Positions 38,159 to 46,790 of a stretch of DNA of 64,000 bases are shown here, in pieces (within the stretch, counting starts at the first letter, position 1; every line of letters starts with the position of its first letter). The notes under the pieces were generated by a model, which was not told where the DNA came from, searched no databases, and saw only the letters and a program-made list of their open reading frames with translations. Position numbers and translations under genes: made by a program. Source of the DNA: Propionibacterium sp. (lineage in GTDB: Bacteria > Actinomycetota > Actinomycetes > Propionibacteriales > Propionibacteriaceae); contig DUOB01000131.1 of NCBI GenBank assembly GCA_012839035.1, forward strand, positions 1 to 64,000, read 5' to 3'.

Positions 38159-39904
38159 ATGAGGACAAGCCTCCGGTCGCTGACCCAGTCCCCCGGCCTC
38201 TGGGCGCTCGCCATCGCCACCGTGGTGCTGGCCGGGCTGTCGATGGTGCGTCCCCAGCTGGGACTGCTCCTCATCCTCGCGCTGATCGCAGGCGCAGTGG
38301 CCATTGCGAACCCGTTCGCACGTTTGGCTGTGCTCGTCTTCGGAGCCCTGTTCGTGCTGGGTGGAACAACAGAGGTGAGCACAGCCAAAGTCCTCTATGG
38401 CGCGGTGGCCATGGGTGCAGCCCTGATCGCGGTCGCCAACCTTCTCCGCGATCCTCCGCCTTGGTTCTCCCGAGCACGGATCTGGCTTGGTCTGGGCATG
38501 GCACTGGCCGGATCGATGGTCATCAGCACGGTCGCAACGCCTGGCTCGGACCCGACAGCGGTCGTGCGTCAGGGCCTGTTCTATCTGTTGATCCCGCTCG
38601 CGCCTTTCATCGGCATCGAGGCGGGTCGGCAGTTGCGTCCACGAACGACCATGTGGCTCGTGGGTGCGGCGGGCACCCTCACCGCTGTCGGCTTTGCCAT
38701 CGACTGGCTCACCCGTCGCGGTGTCGCTGCGTTCAATCTGCCCTACTTGGTGCTCGGCAGTACCGTCCTGGCGGGCCTGGGCTTCGCCCTCACCCTGCTG
38801 ATCGCCGTCTCCGTCAAGGGGAAGAGCCGATTCCTCTGGGCAACGATGGCCACGATCATCCCCGTCGCCATGCTGGTGACCGGCACCCGGACAAACCTGG
38901 TCCTGTTCGTCGTCATCGTGGGCATGCTCGGGCCGCTGGCGAAATTCCGTTTGCACCCCGGGCGGGCTTTCGCAGCGGTCGCCTTCGTCGGGGCCGCGAT
39001 CGTCATCCTGATGCCGCTCGCCTCCAGGACGTTGTTGAGCGATCCCACCTTCCTCAACAAGCGCATCTGGGCTCTCCTGGAAGTCCTCAGCGGTGATGCG
39101 GCTGGCGATCAGTCTTTTCAGTGGCGCGCCATCCAATACCGGTACGCCTGGGACCAGATCGAACTCCGTCCCTTCTTCGGCCACGGCTTGGGCTGGAACC
39201 CTCCCTTTGCCATGGACACGCCCCTCGTCACCGTGATCAAGTTGGGTTTCGTGGGCACCGCGTTCCTCATCGCCTTCCTCGCGGTGTCCCTCGTCGTCAT
39301 CGAGAAACTCGCGCAGCTGCGCGGGTACACCCCCATGCACACGGCTGCGCGCGGGATGGCGCTGTTGTTGTTGGCGCTCCTGCCGTTCGGTTCCCCGACC
39401 GAGGACCGCGGTTTCGCTTTCATCCTCATCCTCCTGTTCGCGGGTGTCGCTGCAGCAGCCCAACTGACGCCGGAGGCCGCCGCGGACGACCCCTACGTGA
39501 GGCTGCCACCGCTCGCGGAGGAACCTCAGCAAGACGACAGGGATACTGCCCGGAAAGCGAAGCGGGCACAGCCCGCCGATGCCGAGCCGACAGTGATCCT
39601 GCCGCGCCGTGGCATGCGGCCGATTTCACTTCCTTCGTTCGGCGGGGGCCGCGCGGAGCGCGCGCGCGTACGCCACCATTCCCAGCAGCAGAATCGCCTC
39701 ACCCATCACGAAAGCGAGCGCAATCCCCATCGCGCCGAAGATCAACACGAGCGGCACCAGGACACCCAATCTAACCAGCACGGCGACCGCCAGCAGGAGC
39801 GCGACGCGACGGTCGTGGCCACGAGCCTGCAGCAACCCCGCCAGGGGCTGGTTGATGTTGATGATCGCCACGGCGACAGCGAGGATCTGGAGGACGGGCA
39901 CTGA
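38159..39904 (+). CDS. Wzy-like O-antigen ligase/polymerase family protein
   Basis: This is a polytopic membrane protein of up to 581 residues; residues ~10-440 contain about 11-12 hydrophobic segments with a long outer loop (R-R-G-V-A-A-F-N-L, then D-Q-I-E-L-R-P-F-F-G-H-G-L-G-W) that carries the family's R-x-x-x-W/H-G-x-G pattern. It is the expected polymerase of the island. The open frame continues 279 bp into the convergent flippase gene; beyond about 39650 the protein is His/Gln/Arg-rich and looks like antisense translation. The natural end is probably near 39.6 kb and the missing stop may be real or an error. ATG at 38159 is preceded by AAAGG. Confidence 0.82.
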   Translation: MRTSLRSLTQSPGLWALAIATVVLAGLSMVRPQLGLLLILALIAGAVAIANPFARLAVLVFGALFVLGGTTEVSTAKVLYGAVAMGAALIAVANLLRDPPPWFSRARIWLGLGMALAGSMVISTVATPGSDPTAVVRQGLFYLLIPLAPFIGIEAGRQLRPRTTMWLVGAAGTLTAVGFAIDWLTRRGVAAFNLPYLVLGSTVLAGLGFALTLLIAVSVKGKSRFLWATMATIIPVAMLVTGTRTNLVLFVVIVGMLGPLAKFRLHPGRAFAAVAFVGAAIVILMPLASRTLLSDPTFLNKRIWALLEVLSGDAAGDQSFQWRAIQYRYAWDQIELRPFFGHGLGWNPPFAMDTPLVTVIKLGFVGTAFLIAFLAVSLVVIEKLAQLRGYTPMHTAARGMALLLLALLPFGSPTEDRGFAFILILLFAGVAAAAQLTPEAAADDPYVRLPPLAEEPQQDDRDTARKAKRAQPADAEPTVILPRRGMRPISLPSFGGGRAERARVRHHSQQQNRLTHHESERNPHRAEDQHERHQDTQSNQHGDRQQERDATVVATSLQQPRQGLVDVDDRHGDSEDLEDGH

Positions 39905-40837
39905 CGGGGCGTACTGCTCTCCCATGATCAGCAGGACCAAAGGCTCCGCGAAAACGCCCATCAACACACACAGCGCGGCGCCCCCGGCCGGCAACCACAT
40001 CGTGGAGCGGATCCGTCCCCATACGTCACGCATCGTGGGTTCGCGGGCTGCGACGGGAACCAACAGCGTGGTGAAGGTGTTGCTGGCGAGCATGATCGGC
40101 TGCGTCCACCGGTTGACGGCACCGTAGTAGCCAACGACCGTGTTGCCGGCGACCGCCCCGGCGATGGCCGAATCGAGCGAACTCAGATTGATCATGATCG
40201 CGCCGAGACCAAAGTACTGGGCCCCGCGCCAAGCGTCGGGCAACCTCGTGAGTCCGCGAAAGGGGCGCGCAGCCGGGTCCATCAGCGCGAAGGCCACGCC
40301 TGCGCCGACGAGGGCCCCCAGCGCATAGGAGAGGAAGAACGCGATCTCGGGATGGACGCCGAGAAGTGCAGCACCGAGATAGAGCACGAGGAGCACCGCG
40401 CGTTCGGAAACAAGACTGACGGCCAGAGAGGTGTTCCTGGAGTCGGCACGCAACGCGACGTGGAGCGTCTGGGTGAGGATCCAGCTCGAAAGAATGACTC
40501 CGATCCCCCCGAACGGCCGGGCCGGGGGAACCGCAAGGCAGACGAAGGAGATCAGTGCCCCGAGACCGATCCCGACGAGCACCTTGGTCGTGGCACGCCG
40601 GGAGTAGTCGCTTTTCGGCAGAGCGCCCGACGCCAGATCGCGAACCCAGAGATTGTTCGCCCCGAAGTCGACAAGCCCTGACAGCACCATCGCCAACGCC
40701 ATCGAGATCGTGACGACACCGAGCCGAGTCGGGCCGATCTCCCGCCCCAGGGCCGCAAAGACCACGAGCATGACCAACTGGCCGCCCGCCGAGGCCCCCG
40801 AGACGAGGATCGCGTGCAGGGAAAGGCGATTGCTCAC
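39626..40837 (-). CDS. Wzx-type polysaccharide flippase (MOP family)
   Basis: This is a 403-residue polytopic protein with about 12 membrane segments, of the PST/MOP exporter family that flips undecaprenyl-linked repeat units. The N-terminus (A-S-A-G-G-Q-L-V-M-L-V-V-F-A-A-L-G-R-E-I-G) and the paired helices G-Y-Y-G-A-V-N-R-W-T-Q-P-I are typical. It is slightly short compared with 420-480 for many Wzx. GTG at 40837 overlaps the TGA of the glycosyltransferase upstream by 4 bp. It is the last gene of the long leftward polysaccharide operon and overlaps the end of the wzy-like frame from the other side. Confidence 0.88.
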   Translation of the reverse strand: MSNRLSLHAILVSGASAGGQLVMLVVFAALGREIGPTRLGVVTISMALAMVLSGLVDFGANNLWVRDLASGALPKSDYSRRATTKVLVGIGLGALISFVCLAVPPARPFGGIGVILSSWILTQTLHVALRADSRNTSLAVSLVSERAVLLVLYLGAALLGVHPEIAFFLSYALGALVGAGVAFALMDPAARPFRGLTRLPDAWRGAQYFGLGAIMINLSSLDSAIAGAVAGNTVVGYYGAVNRWTQPIMLASNTFTTLLVPVAAREPTMRDVWGRIRSTMWLPAGGAALCVLMGVFAEPLVLLIMGEQYAPSVPVLQILAVAVAIININQPLAGLLQARGHDRRVALLLAVAVLVRLGVLVPLVLIFGAMGIALAFVMGEAILLLGMVAYARALRAAPAERRK

Positions 40838-41901
40838 CGCAGGCCCAACAGCGCGATGGCGAAGTCACGTGGAGTGGCGTACGCGACCTCAGCGGCCGGT
40901 GGCTGGTGGATGGCGTTCAGCGCCGCAGTGGTGAGTGCGGCCCGGTCCAGTGGCACCCACTGCGCGGAGTGCCCCAGCCGCTGAACGTCCTTTGCCAGTG
41001 TTCTCGCACCCGCGGCGATGACCTTCGTGCGAGCGGCTGCAGCCTTCCCCAGGATGCCGCTCGGGCCTTCGTTGGAGTGTGCGAGCACCATGCAATCCGA
41101 CAGCTCGACGGCGGCGTCGAGTTCGGCATCGGTGAGGTGACGGCTGAGCGCCGCCAGCCGGACGTCTCCCGGGGCCACAGCGCGCAGCGTGTCCGTCAGC
41201 TCGGCATCCTGACGCCCGGCCAGCAGAAGTCCGAGTGGGCGATCCGCGCTCCGGGCAGCGTCGTCCAGCGCGGTCAGGACGAGCGGAATGTTCTTGCGCG
41301 CATCCAGCCACCCTGCAATGGCGAACCAGAACCGGTCGGGATCTGGGCCCATCGCTTCCCGGACCACTTGTCGGGCTTGGTCGGTGGGCTCGAATTCGAT
41401 GGGATCGGAGACTTCCGAACGATTCGCGTCGGCGTCGAGCGCGGAGCCCAGCGTCAGGACGGTGACCCGGGGGACGACCTCCGCAACCGCAAATCCGGCT
41501 CGTCTGATCCACGTGCGCAGAGGCTGCAGCCGGGGATGGCGTCCGGCCTGAGCGGTGGCCCGCATGATGAGGATCCGCAGCTCGCCGGATCCACGCCACC
41601 ACGGGCGGCGTGCCAGGGCCAGAGCGATTCCGTCCCCGTCCGGCACGACCACCGTCGTGGCCTGCACCTTGCGGCTGATGACTTCCAGGTCTCGGGGAAA
41701 CGGCCAAGTGCCGTCCGGAAGCAATTCCCATTCCGGGATCTCGGTGGAGCCCGCCTTCGCAACAAAATCCTCGCGTCCCGACGGGGTCGTCAGGAGCACG
41801 ACGGACAGGCCTCGTCGCTGACATTCCGCGATCAGAAGCCGCACATAGTTGAACCTGTGCCCCTCCATGTTGGGCTCCACGACGAGCACACGGTCAGTCA
41901 T
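40834..41901 (-). CDS. Family 4-like glycosyltransferase
   Basis: This is a GT-B glycosyltransferase of 355 residues. It opens T-D-R-V-L-V-V-E-P-N-M-E-G-H-R-F-N-Y-V, and the C-terminal half has A-G-W-L-D-A-R-K-N, L-L-L-A-G-R-Q-D-A-E and L-A-H-S-N-E-G-P-S-G-I-L-G-K-A, the last corresponding to the donor-binding E-x7-E region of GT4. The second glutamate of that motif is not obvious here, so the family call is slightly weaker than for its neighbours. ATG at 41901 overlaps the end of the acetyltransferase gene by 8 bp. Confidence 0.82.
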   Translation of the reverse strand: MTDRVLVVEPNMEGHRFNYVRLLIAECQRRGLSVVLLTTPSGREDFVAKAGSTEIPEWELLPDGTWPFPRDLEVISRKVQATTVVVPDGDGIALALARRPWWRGSGELRILIMRATAQAGRHPRLQPLRTWIRRAGFAVAEVVPRVTVLTLGSALDADANRSEVSDPIEFEPTDQARQVVREAMGPDPDRFWFAIAGWLDARKNIPLVLTALDDAARSADRPLGLLLAGRQDAELTDTLRAVAPGDVRLAALSRHLTDAELDAAVELSDCMVLAHSNEGPSGILGKAAAARTKVIAAGARTLAKDVQRLGHSAQWVPLDRAALTTAALNAIHQPPAAEVAYATPRDFAIALLGLR

Positions 41902-42433
41902 GCACACTGCTCCCGGCCGCCCGCACGACCGCACCCGGCGCCACATCGGCGCTTGCGACTGCACCGGCGGCGATCAGAGCGTTCTCTCCGATAGTGACTC
42001 CGCGCAGGACGGTCGCGCGAGTGGCGATCCAGGCCCGGGACCCGATGCTGATCGGCGCATTGTCGAACTCGAACGTTGGCGAGCGTCGTTGATGACTGCC
42101 GGTGCACAGCAGGGCCTGCTGGGAGACGCACACGTTGTCACCGATCACCACGGATTCGAGGTTGAGGATCCAGGCGTCGACACCGATCCAGCAATTGGAA
42201 CCCACGGAGAGTTTCCAGGGCCAGTGGACCCGGACGCCTTCCCTGATAAGGGTCCCGGCACCGATCGACGCACCGAACTTCCGCAGGATCGACACGCGCA
42301 GCCGAGACGGCAACACACGCGAGGAGACCAGCGGTTGCCCAACCAGGTGCCACATCGCCTGCCACGGACGACCCCGGCCCTTGTCGTAGCCACGGCCCGT
42401 GAAACCACTCAAATCGAGTTCGGGATGTGTCAC
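41894..42433 (-). CDS. WcaF-like acetyltransferase (left-handed beta-helix)
   Basis: This is a 179-residue hexapeptide-repeat acyltransferase. The repeats run G-A-G-T-L-I-R-E-G-V, W-I-G-V-D-A-W-I, I-G-D-N-V-C-V-S and, after the catalytic H in C-T-G-S-H, I-G-S-R-A-W-I-A-T-R-A-T-V-L-R-G-V-T-I-G-E-N. The N-terminus D-L-S-G-F-T-G-R-G-Y-D-K-G-R resembles WcaF of colanic acid synthesis, which O-acetylates fucose. It follows the GDP-fucose synthase gene with a GTGA overlap, which supports an O-acetylating role for the polymer. Confidence 0.88.
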   Translation of the reverse strand: MTHPELDLSGFTGRGYDKGRGRPWQAMWHLVGQPLVSSRVLPSRLRVSILRKFGASIGAGTLIREGVRVHWPWKLSVGSNCWIGVDAWILNLESVVIGDNVCVSQQALLCTGSHQRRSPTFEFDNAPISIGSRAWIATRATVLRGVTIGENALIAAGAVASADVAPGAVVRAAGSSVHD

Positions 42434-43386
42434 GCCCGGATATCCTCGATGTTCTCGCGATACCAGGCCACTGTGCTCGCGATACCGTCAGACAGCGAAA
42501 TCCTTGGCTGCCAGCCTGAATTCATGAGTGTGGACACATCGAGGAGCTTTCGGGGGGTGCCGTCAGGTTTGGAGGTGTCCCATTTCACCTCTCCGACATA
42601 CCCGGTCGCCGCGGCCACCATGTCCGAAAGCTCCCGGATGGTCACGTCGGTCCCGGTCCCCACATTCACTTGTTGAGGCCCATCGAAATGCTCCAACAGG
42701 TGCAACACCGCGGATGCCATGTCGTCGACGTGGAGGAACTCCCGTCGAACCTGGCCGGTGCCCCAATTGGTCACGGTGTTGACCCCCGCGACCCGCGCCT
42801 CATCGAACCGGCGAATCATTGCGGGGAGCACGTGCGACCCCTCCCGGGAAAAGTTGTCGCCAGGACCATAGAGATTGGTGGGCATCGCGCTGATCCACGA
42901 CAGTCCATACTGGCGCCGGGTGGCCTGCACCTGCGTGATGCCGGCGATCTTGGCGATCGCGTACGCATCATTCGTCGGCTCAAGCTTTCCGGTCAACAAA
43001 CTGTCCTCGGTGATCGGTTGCTCTGCAAACTTCGGATAGATGCAGGAGCTTCCCAGAAAGATGAGCCGCGGTACTTCATGGGTCAAAGCAGCGTCGAGCA
43101 CATTCACCTGAATCTGCAGGTTCTCGGACAGGAAGTCGTGGGGATAGGTGTTGTTCGCGAGAATCCCTCCGACTTTGGCCGCCGCCATAACCACGACCTT
43201 GGGTTTGGTCTCTGCGAAGAAGTCGAAGACGCGCCCCCGTTCACGGAGGTCGAGCTCGGCAGAGCTTCGACCGATGAGGTTGGTGAATCCCTCAGCGGCC
43301 AAGTGCCGGTGCACGGCGGAGCCGACCAGGCCCCGATGTCCCGCAACATAGACGGGCTGCGCACGGTCGAGTGCAAAATCAGACAT
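42430..43386 (-). CDS. fcl: GDP-L-fucose synthase
   Basis: This 318-residue cytosolic SDR enzyme epimerises and reduces GDP-4-keto-6-deoxy-mannose to GDP-L-fucose with NADPH. The Rossmann motif is [11 protein letters not shown]; the catalytic Ser lies in L-G-S-S-C-I-Y-P-K and the Tyr-Lys pair in [16 protein letters not shown] is the conserved substrate segment. It ends 8 bp inside the neighbouring gmd gene, with which it forms the complete route from GDP-mannose. ATG at 43386. Confidence 0.96.
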   Translation of the reverse strand: MSDFALDRAQPVYVAGHRGLVGSAVHRHLAAEGFTNLIGRSSAELDLRERGRVFDFFAETKPKVVVMAAAKVGGILANNTYPHDFLSENLQIQVNVLDAALTHEVPRLIFLGSSCIYPKFAEQPITEDSLLTGKLEPTNDAYAIAKIAGITQVQATRRQYGLSWISAMPTNLYGPGDNFSREGSHVLPAMIRRFDEARVAGVNTVTNWGTGQVRREFLHVDDMASAVLHLLEHFDGPQQVNVGTGTDVTIRELSDMVAAATGYVGEVKWDTSKPDGTPRKLLDVSTLMNSGWQPRISLSDGIASTVAWYRENIEDIRA

Positions 43387-44419
43387 TCGGCGTCACCCAA
43401 CCCGGCAACTGGACAGTGTCGGTCCACGACCTGCCCTGGTGCGCCAAAGCCTCGATGTCGGCCTCGACCATGATCCGGGCCAAGCTCATCGGACTCACCG
43501 TTGCCTCCCAGCCGAGCTTCTCCTTGGCCTTGGTCGCGTCGCCGATCAGCACATCCACTTCGGTCGGACGCAGATAGCGTTCGTCGAATCTGACGTGCTC
43601 CTCCCAGTCGAGATCGGCGATGGCAAAGGCCTCCTTGACGAAATCCCTGACCAAAGTGCCCTGCCCAGTGGCAAGCACGAAGTCCTCAGGCTCGTCCGCC
43701 TGCAGCATGCGCCACATGCCCTCCACATATTCAGGGGCATAACCCCAGTCCCGGATGGAGTCGAGATTTCCCATGTAGAGGGCGTCATCCAATCCGGCCT
43801 TGATCCGTGCAACCGCGCGCGTGATCTTGCGGGTCACGAACGTTTCCCCGCGCCGGGGTGACTCGTGGTTGAACAGGATGCCGTTTACCGCGAACATTCC
43901 ATAGGCCTCGCGATAGTTCTTCGCAATCCAATAGGAATAGAGTTTTGCAGCACCATAGGGAGACCGCGGATAGAACGGAGTTTCCTCATTCTGGGGAGCG
44001 GAGAAGCCGCCATAAAGCTCCGAGGTTGATGCCTGATAATATCTGCATTGGATCTTCGACATCCGGATTGCCTCAAGCAGGCGAACTGCGCCGATTCCCG
44101 TGACGTCACCCGTGTGCTCGGGCTCGTCGAAACTCACCCGCACATGGGACTGTGCGGCCAGATTATAAACTTCCTGCGGTTTGATATCGCTCAACAGCGC
44201 AGCGATGCGCGGACCATCACTGATATCGCCGTAGTGCAGGAAGAGTCTCGCGTCGGCCTCATGCGGATCCTGATAGAGATGATTGATCCGTTCGGTATTG
44301 AACGTCGAGGCGCGTCGGACCAGGCCGTGTACCTCATAGCCTTTGGTCAACAGCAATTCCGCAAGATAGGATCCGTCCTGGCCGGTGATACCAGTGATAA
44401 ACGCCCTCTTGGTGGACAA
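43379..44419 (-). CDS. gmd: GDP-mannose 4,6-dehydratase
   Basis: This 346-residue extended SDR enzyme converts GDP-D-mannose to GDP-4-keto-6-deoxy-D-mannose. Motifs: [21 protein letters not shown], the catalytic Ser/Thr-Glu region S-T-S-E-L-Y-G and Tyr-Lys in Y-G-A-A-K, plus [12 protein letters not shown]. The start is TTG at 44419 with GAAGGG 8 nt before it. Base composition is lower here than around it: three 60-base stretches counted by hand were 50-57 percent GC. A mannose-1-phosphate guanylyltransferase is not in the window, so GDP-mannose must come from elsewhere. Confidence 0.97.
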   Translation of the reverse strand: MSTKRAFITGITGQDGSYLAELLLTKGYEVHGLVRRASTFNTERINHLYQDPHEADARLFLHYGDISDGPRIAALLSDIKPQEVYNLAAQSHVRVSFDEPEHTGDVTGIGAVRLLEAIRMSKIQCRYYQASTSELYGGFSAPQNEETPFYPRSPYGAAKLYSYWIAKNYREAYGMFAVNGILFNHESPRRGETFVTRKITRAVARIKAGLDDALYMGNLDSIRDWGYAPEYVEGMWRMLQADEPEDFVLATGQGTLVRDFVKEAFAIADLDWEEHVRFDERYLRPTEVDVLIGDATKAKEKLGWEATVSPMSLARIMVEADIEALAHQGRSWTDTVQLPGWVTPNV

Positions 44420-44422
44420 TGA

Positions 44423-45658
44423 TCAAACCCTTCTGGTCTTGTGCGAATTTTTTGCTCTTGTCAAGGTACGCACAAGGGCCTCGAAAGCGTCCAGTGCGAC
44501 TTGTTCCTGCAGCATTCTCTCTTGATACGAACGTCCCGCGTCGCTCATGTGGCGTTGCCCATCCGGGTCGCCTGCCACGTTCTTCACTCCTGTGAGGAGC
44601 GCCACCGGATCCCCGGCACCAAGGACAATGCCTGCCCCCGAACTCTGGATTTCCTCGGCTGTCACGCCAGCCGGATTCACTGCCCCGACCACCGGACGAC
44701 CCGCCGCAAAATATGAGGTCAATTTGCTGGGCACGGCCATGTCCGAGAGGGTTTCCTTCTCATTCACCAGGAGCGCGTCGGCGGCCTGCAGTGTGGACAT
44801 GAAGTCGTCATCCGCCACCGGGTCGACAATCGTCACATTGCCCAAGCCTGCTGCGAGCTGCTCCAGCTTCTGTCGCTGGTTTCCGTCACCGAGGAGCACG
44901 AACCGCACGCTGCTGCCCTCGGCGAGTCGCCCAGCCTCGACGACATTCTCCAAGCCCTGTTTCGTCCCCATGTTGCCCGCGTGCAGGACAACGAATTCGT
45001 CCTCGTGCCAGCCCTGGCGACGACGCGCCTCTTGGCGGTCCACTGTCGACGGGCAGCGTCCGACGTGACACCAGTTGCGGATAACGAGGATCTTGTCGGG
45101 ATCGACACCGATATCGGTGAGCTTGGTGGCAAATCGTTGATGGATCGCCACCACCCGGGATGCCCCTTGCAGGATCAGACTCTCGAGCTTGACCAGCAGG
45201 GCACCGCCGAGGCCACCGAGCATGCCCGTCTCGGCAGCACCCAATCCATAGAGGTCCTGGACCCACACCACGACAGGAATCCTTGCCAGCCGTCCTCGCA
45301 GCACCACTGCGGCGGCCGAGAGGAGGGATGGTGACACCACCATCAGCAGATCCGGCCGGTCGAGGCGCGCCCGCAGACAGCGCAGCGCAAAGAGCGCCTC
45401 CATGACCATGCGGTCCTTCATCCCCGGACGTGGGGGAACCGGATGCTCCAGCCGTTGGACGGATACCCCATTGATCGTTTGGTTGGAGGCAACGCCATTT
45501 CGCCGCTTCCATTCCGGATAGTGGGGAAACCCGGTGAACACCCGGACATGGGCTCCCCGCTCCACCAGACCTTCGGCGAGGCCGGTCGAATAGGGGGCGA
45601 TGCCGGTTGTCTCGGGGGCATAGTTGAGCGTGAAGAACGCGATCCGTTTTGTGCTCAC
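44423..45658 (-). CDS. Family 4 glycosyltransferase (WbuB-like)
   Basis: This is a 411-residue GT-B glycosyltransferase. It opens R-I-A-F-F-T-L-N-Y-A-P-E-T-T-G-I-A-P-Y, the WcaI/WbuB opening, with F-T-G-F-P-H-Y-P-E-W; the C-terminal part has L-H-A-G-N-M-G-T-K-Q-G-L-E-N-V and P-S-K-L-T-S-Y-F-A-A-G-R-P-V-V-G, the latter typical of fucosaminyl and related transferases. GTG at 45658 overlaps the TGA of the gene upstream; it ends 3 bp before gmd. This is the most colanic-acid-like transferase of the locus. Confidence 0.9.
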   Translation of the reverse strand: MSTKRIAFFTLNYAPETTGIAPYSTGLAEGLVERGAHVRVFTGFPHYPEWKRRNGVASNQTINGVSVQRLEHPVPPRPGMKDRMVMEALFALRCLRARLDRPDLLMVVSPSLLSAAAVVLRGRLARIPVVVWVQDLYGLGAAETGMLGGLGGALLVKLESLILQGASRVVAIHQRFATKLTDIGVDPDKILVIRNWCHVGRCPSTVDRQEARRRQGWHEDEFVVLHAGNMGTKQGLENVVEAGRLAEGSSVRFVLLGDGNQRQKLEQLAAGLGNVTIVDPVADDDFMSTLQAADALLVNEKETLSDMAVPSKLTSYFAAGRPVVGAVNPAGVTAEEIQSSGAGIVLGAGDPVALLTGVKNVAGDPDGQRHMSDAGRSYQERMLQEQVALDAFEALVRTLTRAKNSHKTRRV

Positions 45659-46788
45659 GACGAGTTCCTCTCTGCCATCACAGCCACGTAGTCCTGTTCG
45701 ACCCGATCAACGATCCCGCTGATTCCGAACCTGTCGAGTGCAAGCCGGCGGCCGCGGTCGGCGAGCGCGTTGCGACGGTCGTCGTCCCGGTGCAGTTCCA
45801 CCAGGGCGGCCGCAAAATCCCCCACCGTCTCCGAGGCGACGAGTCCGGCGTCCGAACGAGAGATGTCGTCAGCAAGTCCGCAGGTGTCACCGACCACCAC
45901 CGCACAGCCCACGGCCATGGCTTCGATGACGCTCATCCCGAACCGCTCGTTGTCCGTCGTGTTGACCAGAACAGCTGCCCTTGCCAACCGTGGCAGCACC
46001 TCGTCCGGTGACAAGGCGCCGGACCACGTGATGCGGCCATCGCCATCGTCGGCTGCGAGCGCTTCCCGGACCGCATCGCCCTGACCCTCGTCAGGTCCGA
46101 TCAATTCAAAGTCGACGTCCATCCCTCGTCGCACGGCCTCCTGGGCCACGCGCACGAACATCAACGGGCGCTTGCGCTCATGCAGACGCCCCACGAAGAC
46201 GATCCCGCGACGTTGTTGCCCCGACTCGGCTTCCGCTGCTGCTTCCGGTATCCCATTCGGCAGCACACTGGTGCGCACGTCGGGTCCGGCGACCTCTTTG
46301 ATGTCATCCACCTCAGACTCCGTGAGGCAATACACCCGATCGGCGTGCCGCAGGACAGGAATTGTCCAGGCGCGGTCGAGGGGCTTGGCCAGCAACCGGT
46401 CGCTGGCATCGATCATGCCGTGCGTCTGCACGACCAGGGGCAAGCCTCGGCGGCGCACCCAATGGGCAATCGGCAGCGTCACCAGGTCACGCGCCATGTG
46501 GACATGCACCACGTCCGGCGTAGGAGTCAATCCCCTCAGCCGCCGCAGGAGTCCCGGGGCAGTCATCCCGGCGTACCCAATCCCCGGCACCGCCTGCCGA
46601 GCAGCTGCCAGCTTGGCCGGTACGCCCTCGAGCTGATCGGGAATCCGGTCGAACCCGCGCGCCGCCCCTGCGAGAAGGACCCGGTGTCCGCGACGGAACA
46701 ATTCCTGGGCCAGGTTCCCCGCCACCCTCGTCGGCCCACCGTAGGCTCCATCCGGGGAAAAGAGGGTGGCCACATGCAGGATGTGCAC
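45655..46788 (-). CDS. Family 4 glycosyltransferase
   Basis: This is a 377-residue GT4 enzyme. Signs: H-I-L-H-V-A-T-L-F-S-P-D-G-A-Y-G-G-P-T-R, V-H-V-H-M-A-R-D, F-V-G-R-L-H-E-R-K-R-P and N-E-R-F-G-M-S-V-I-E-A-M-A-V-G (donor-site E-x7-E). GTG at 46788 is preferred because GGGGGGC lies 5 nt upstream; the longer frame from 46908 runs inside the preceding gene. It starts 2 bp after that gene's TGA, a tight coupling in the polysaccharide operon. Confidence 0.92.
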   Translation of the reverse strand: MHILHVATLFSPDGAYGGPTRVAGNLAQELFRRGHRVLLAGAARGFDRIPDQLEGVPAKLAAARQAVPGIGYAGMTAPGLLRRLRGLTPTPDVVHVHMARDLVTLPIAHWVRRRGLPLVVQTHGMIDASDRLLAKPLDRAWTIPVLRHADRVYCLTESEVDDIKEVAGPDVRTSVLPNGIPEAAAEAESGQQRRGIVFVGRLHERKRPLMFVRVAQEAVRRGMDVDFELIGPDEGQGDAVREALAADDGDGRITWSGALSPDEVLPRLARAAVLVNTTDNERFGMSVIEAMAVGCAVVVGDTCGLADDISRSDAGLVASETVGDFAAALVELHRDDDRRNALADRGRRLALDRFGISGIVDRVEQDYVAVMAERNSS

Positions 46789-46790
46789 GG

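Noticed and set aside
37874-39532. 552-codon frame opposite the Wzy-like gene and others such as 54419-56113 and 2505-3941
   Set aside because: Charged repetitive translations typical of the antisense of hydrophobic or GC-rich genes; the opposite-strand genes are convincing.
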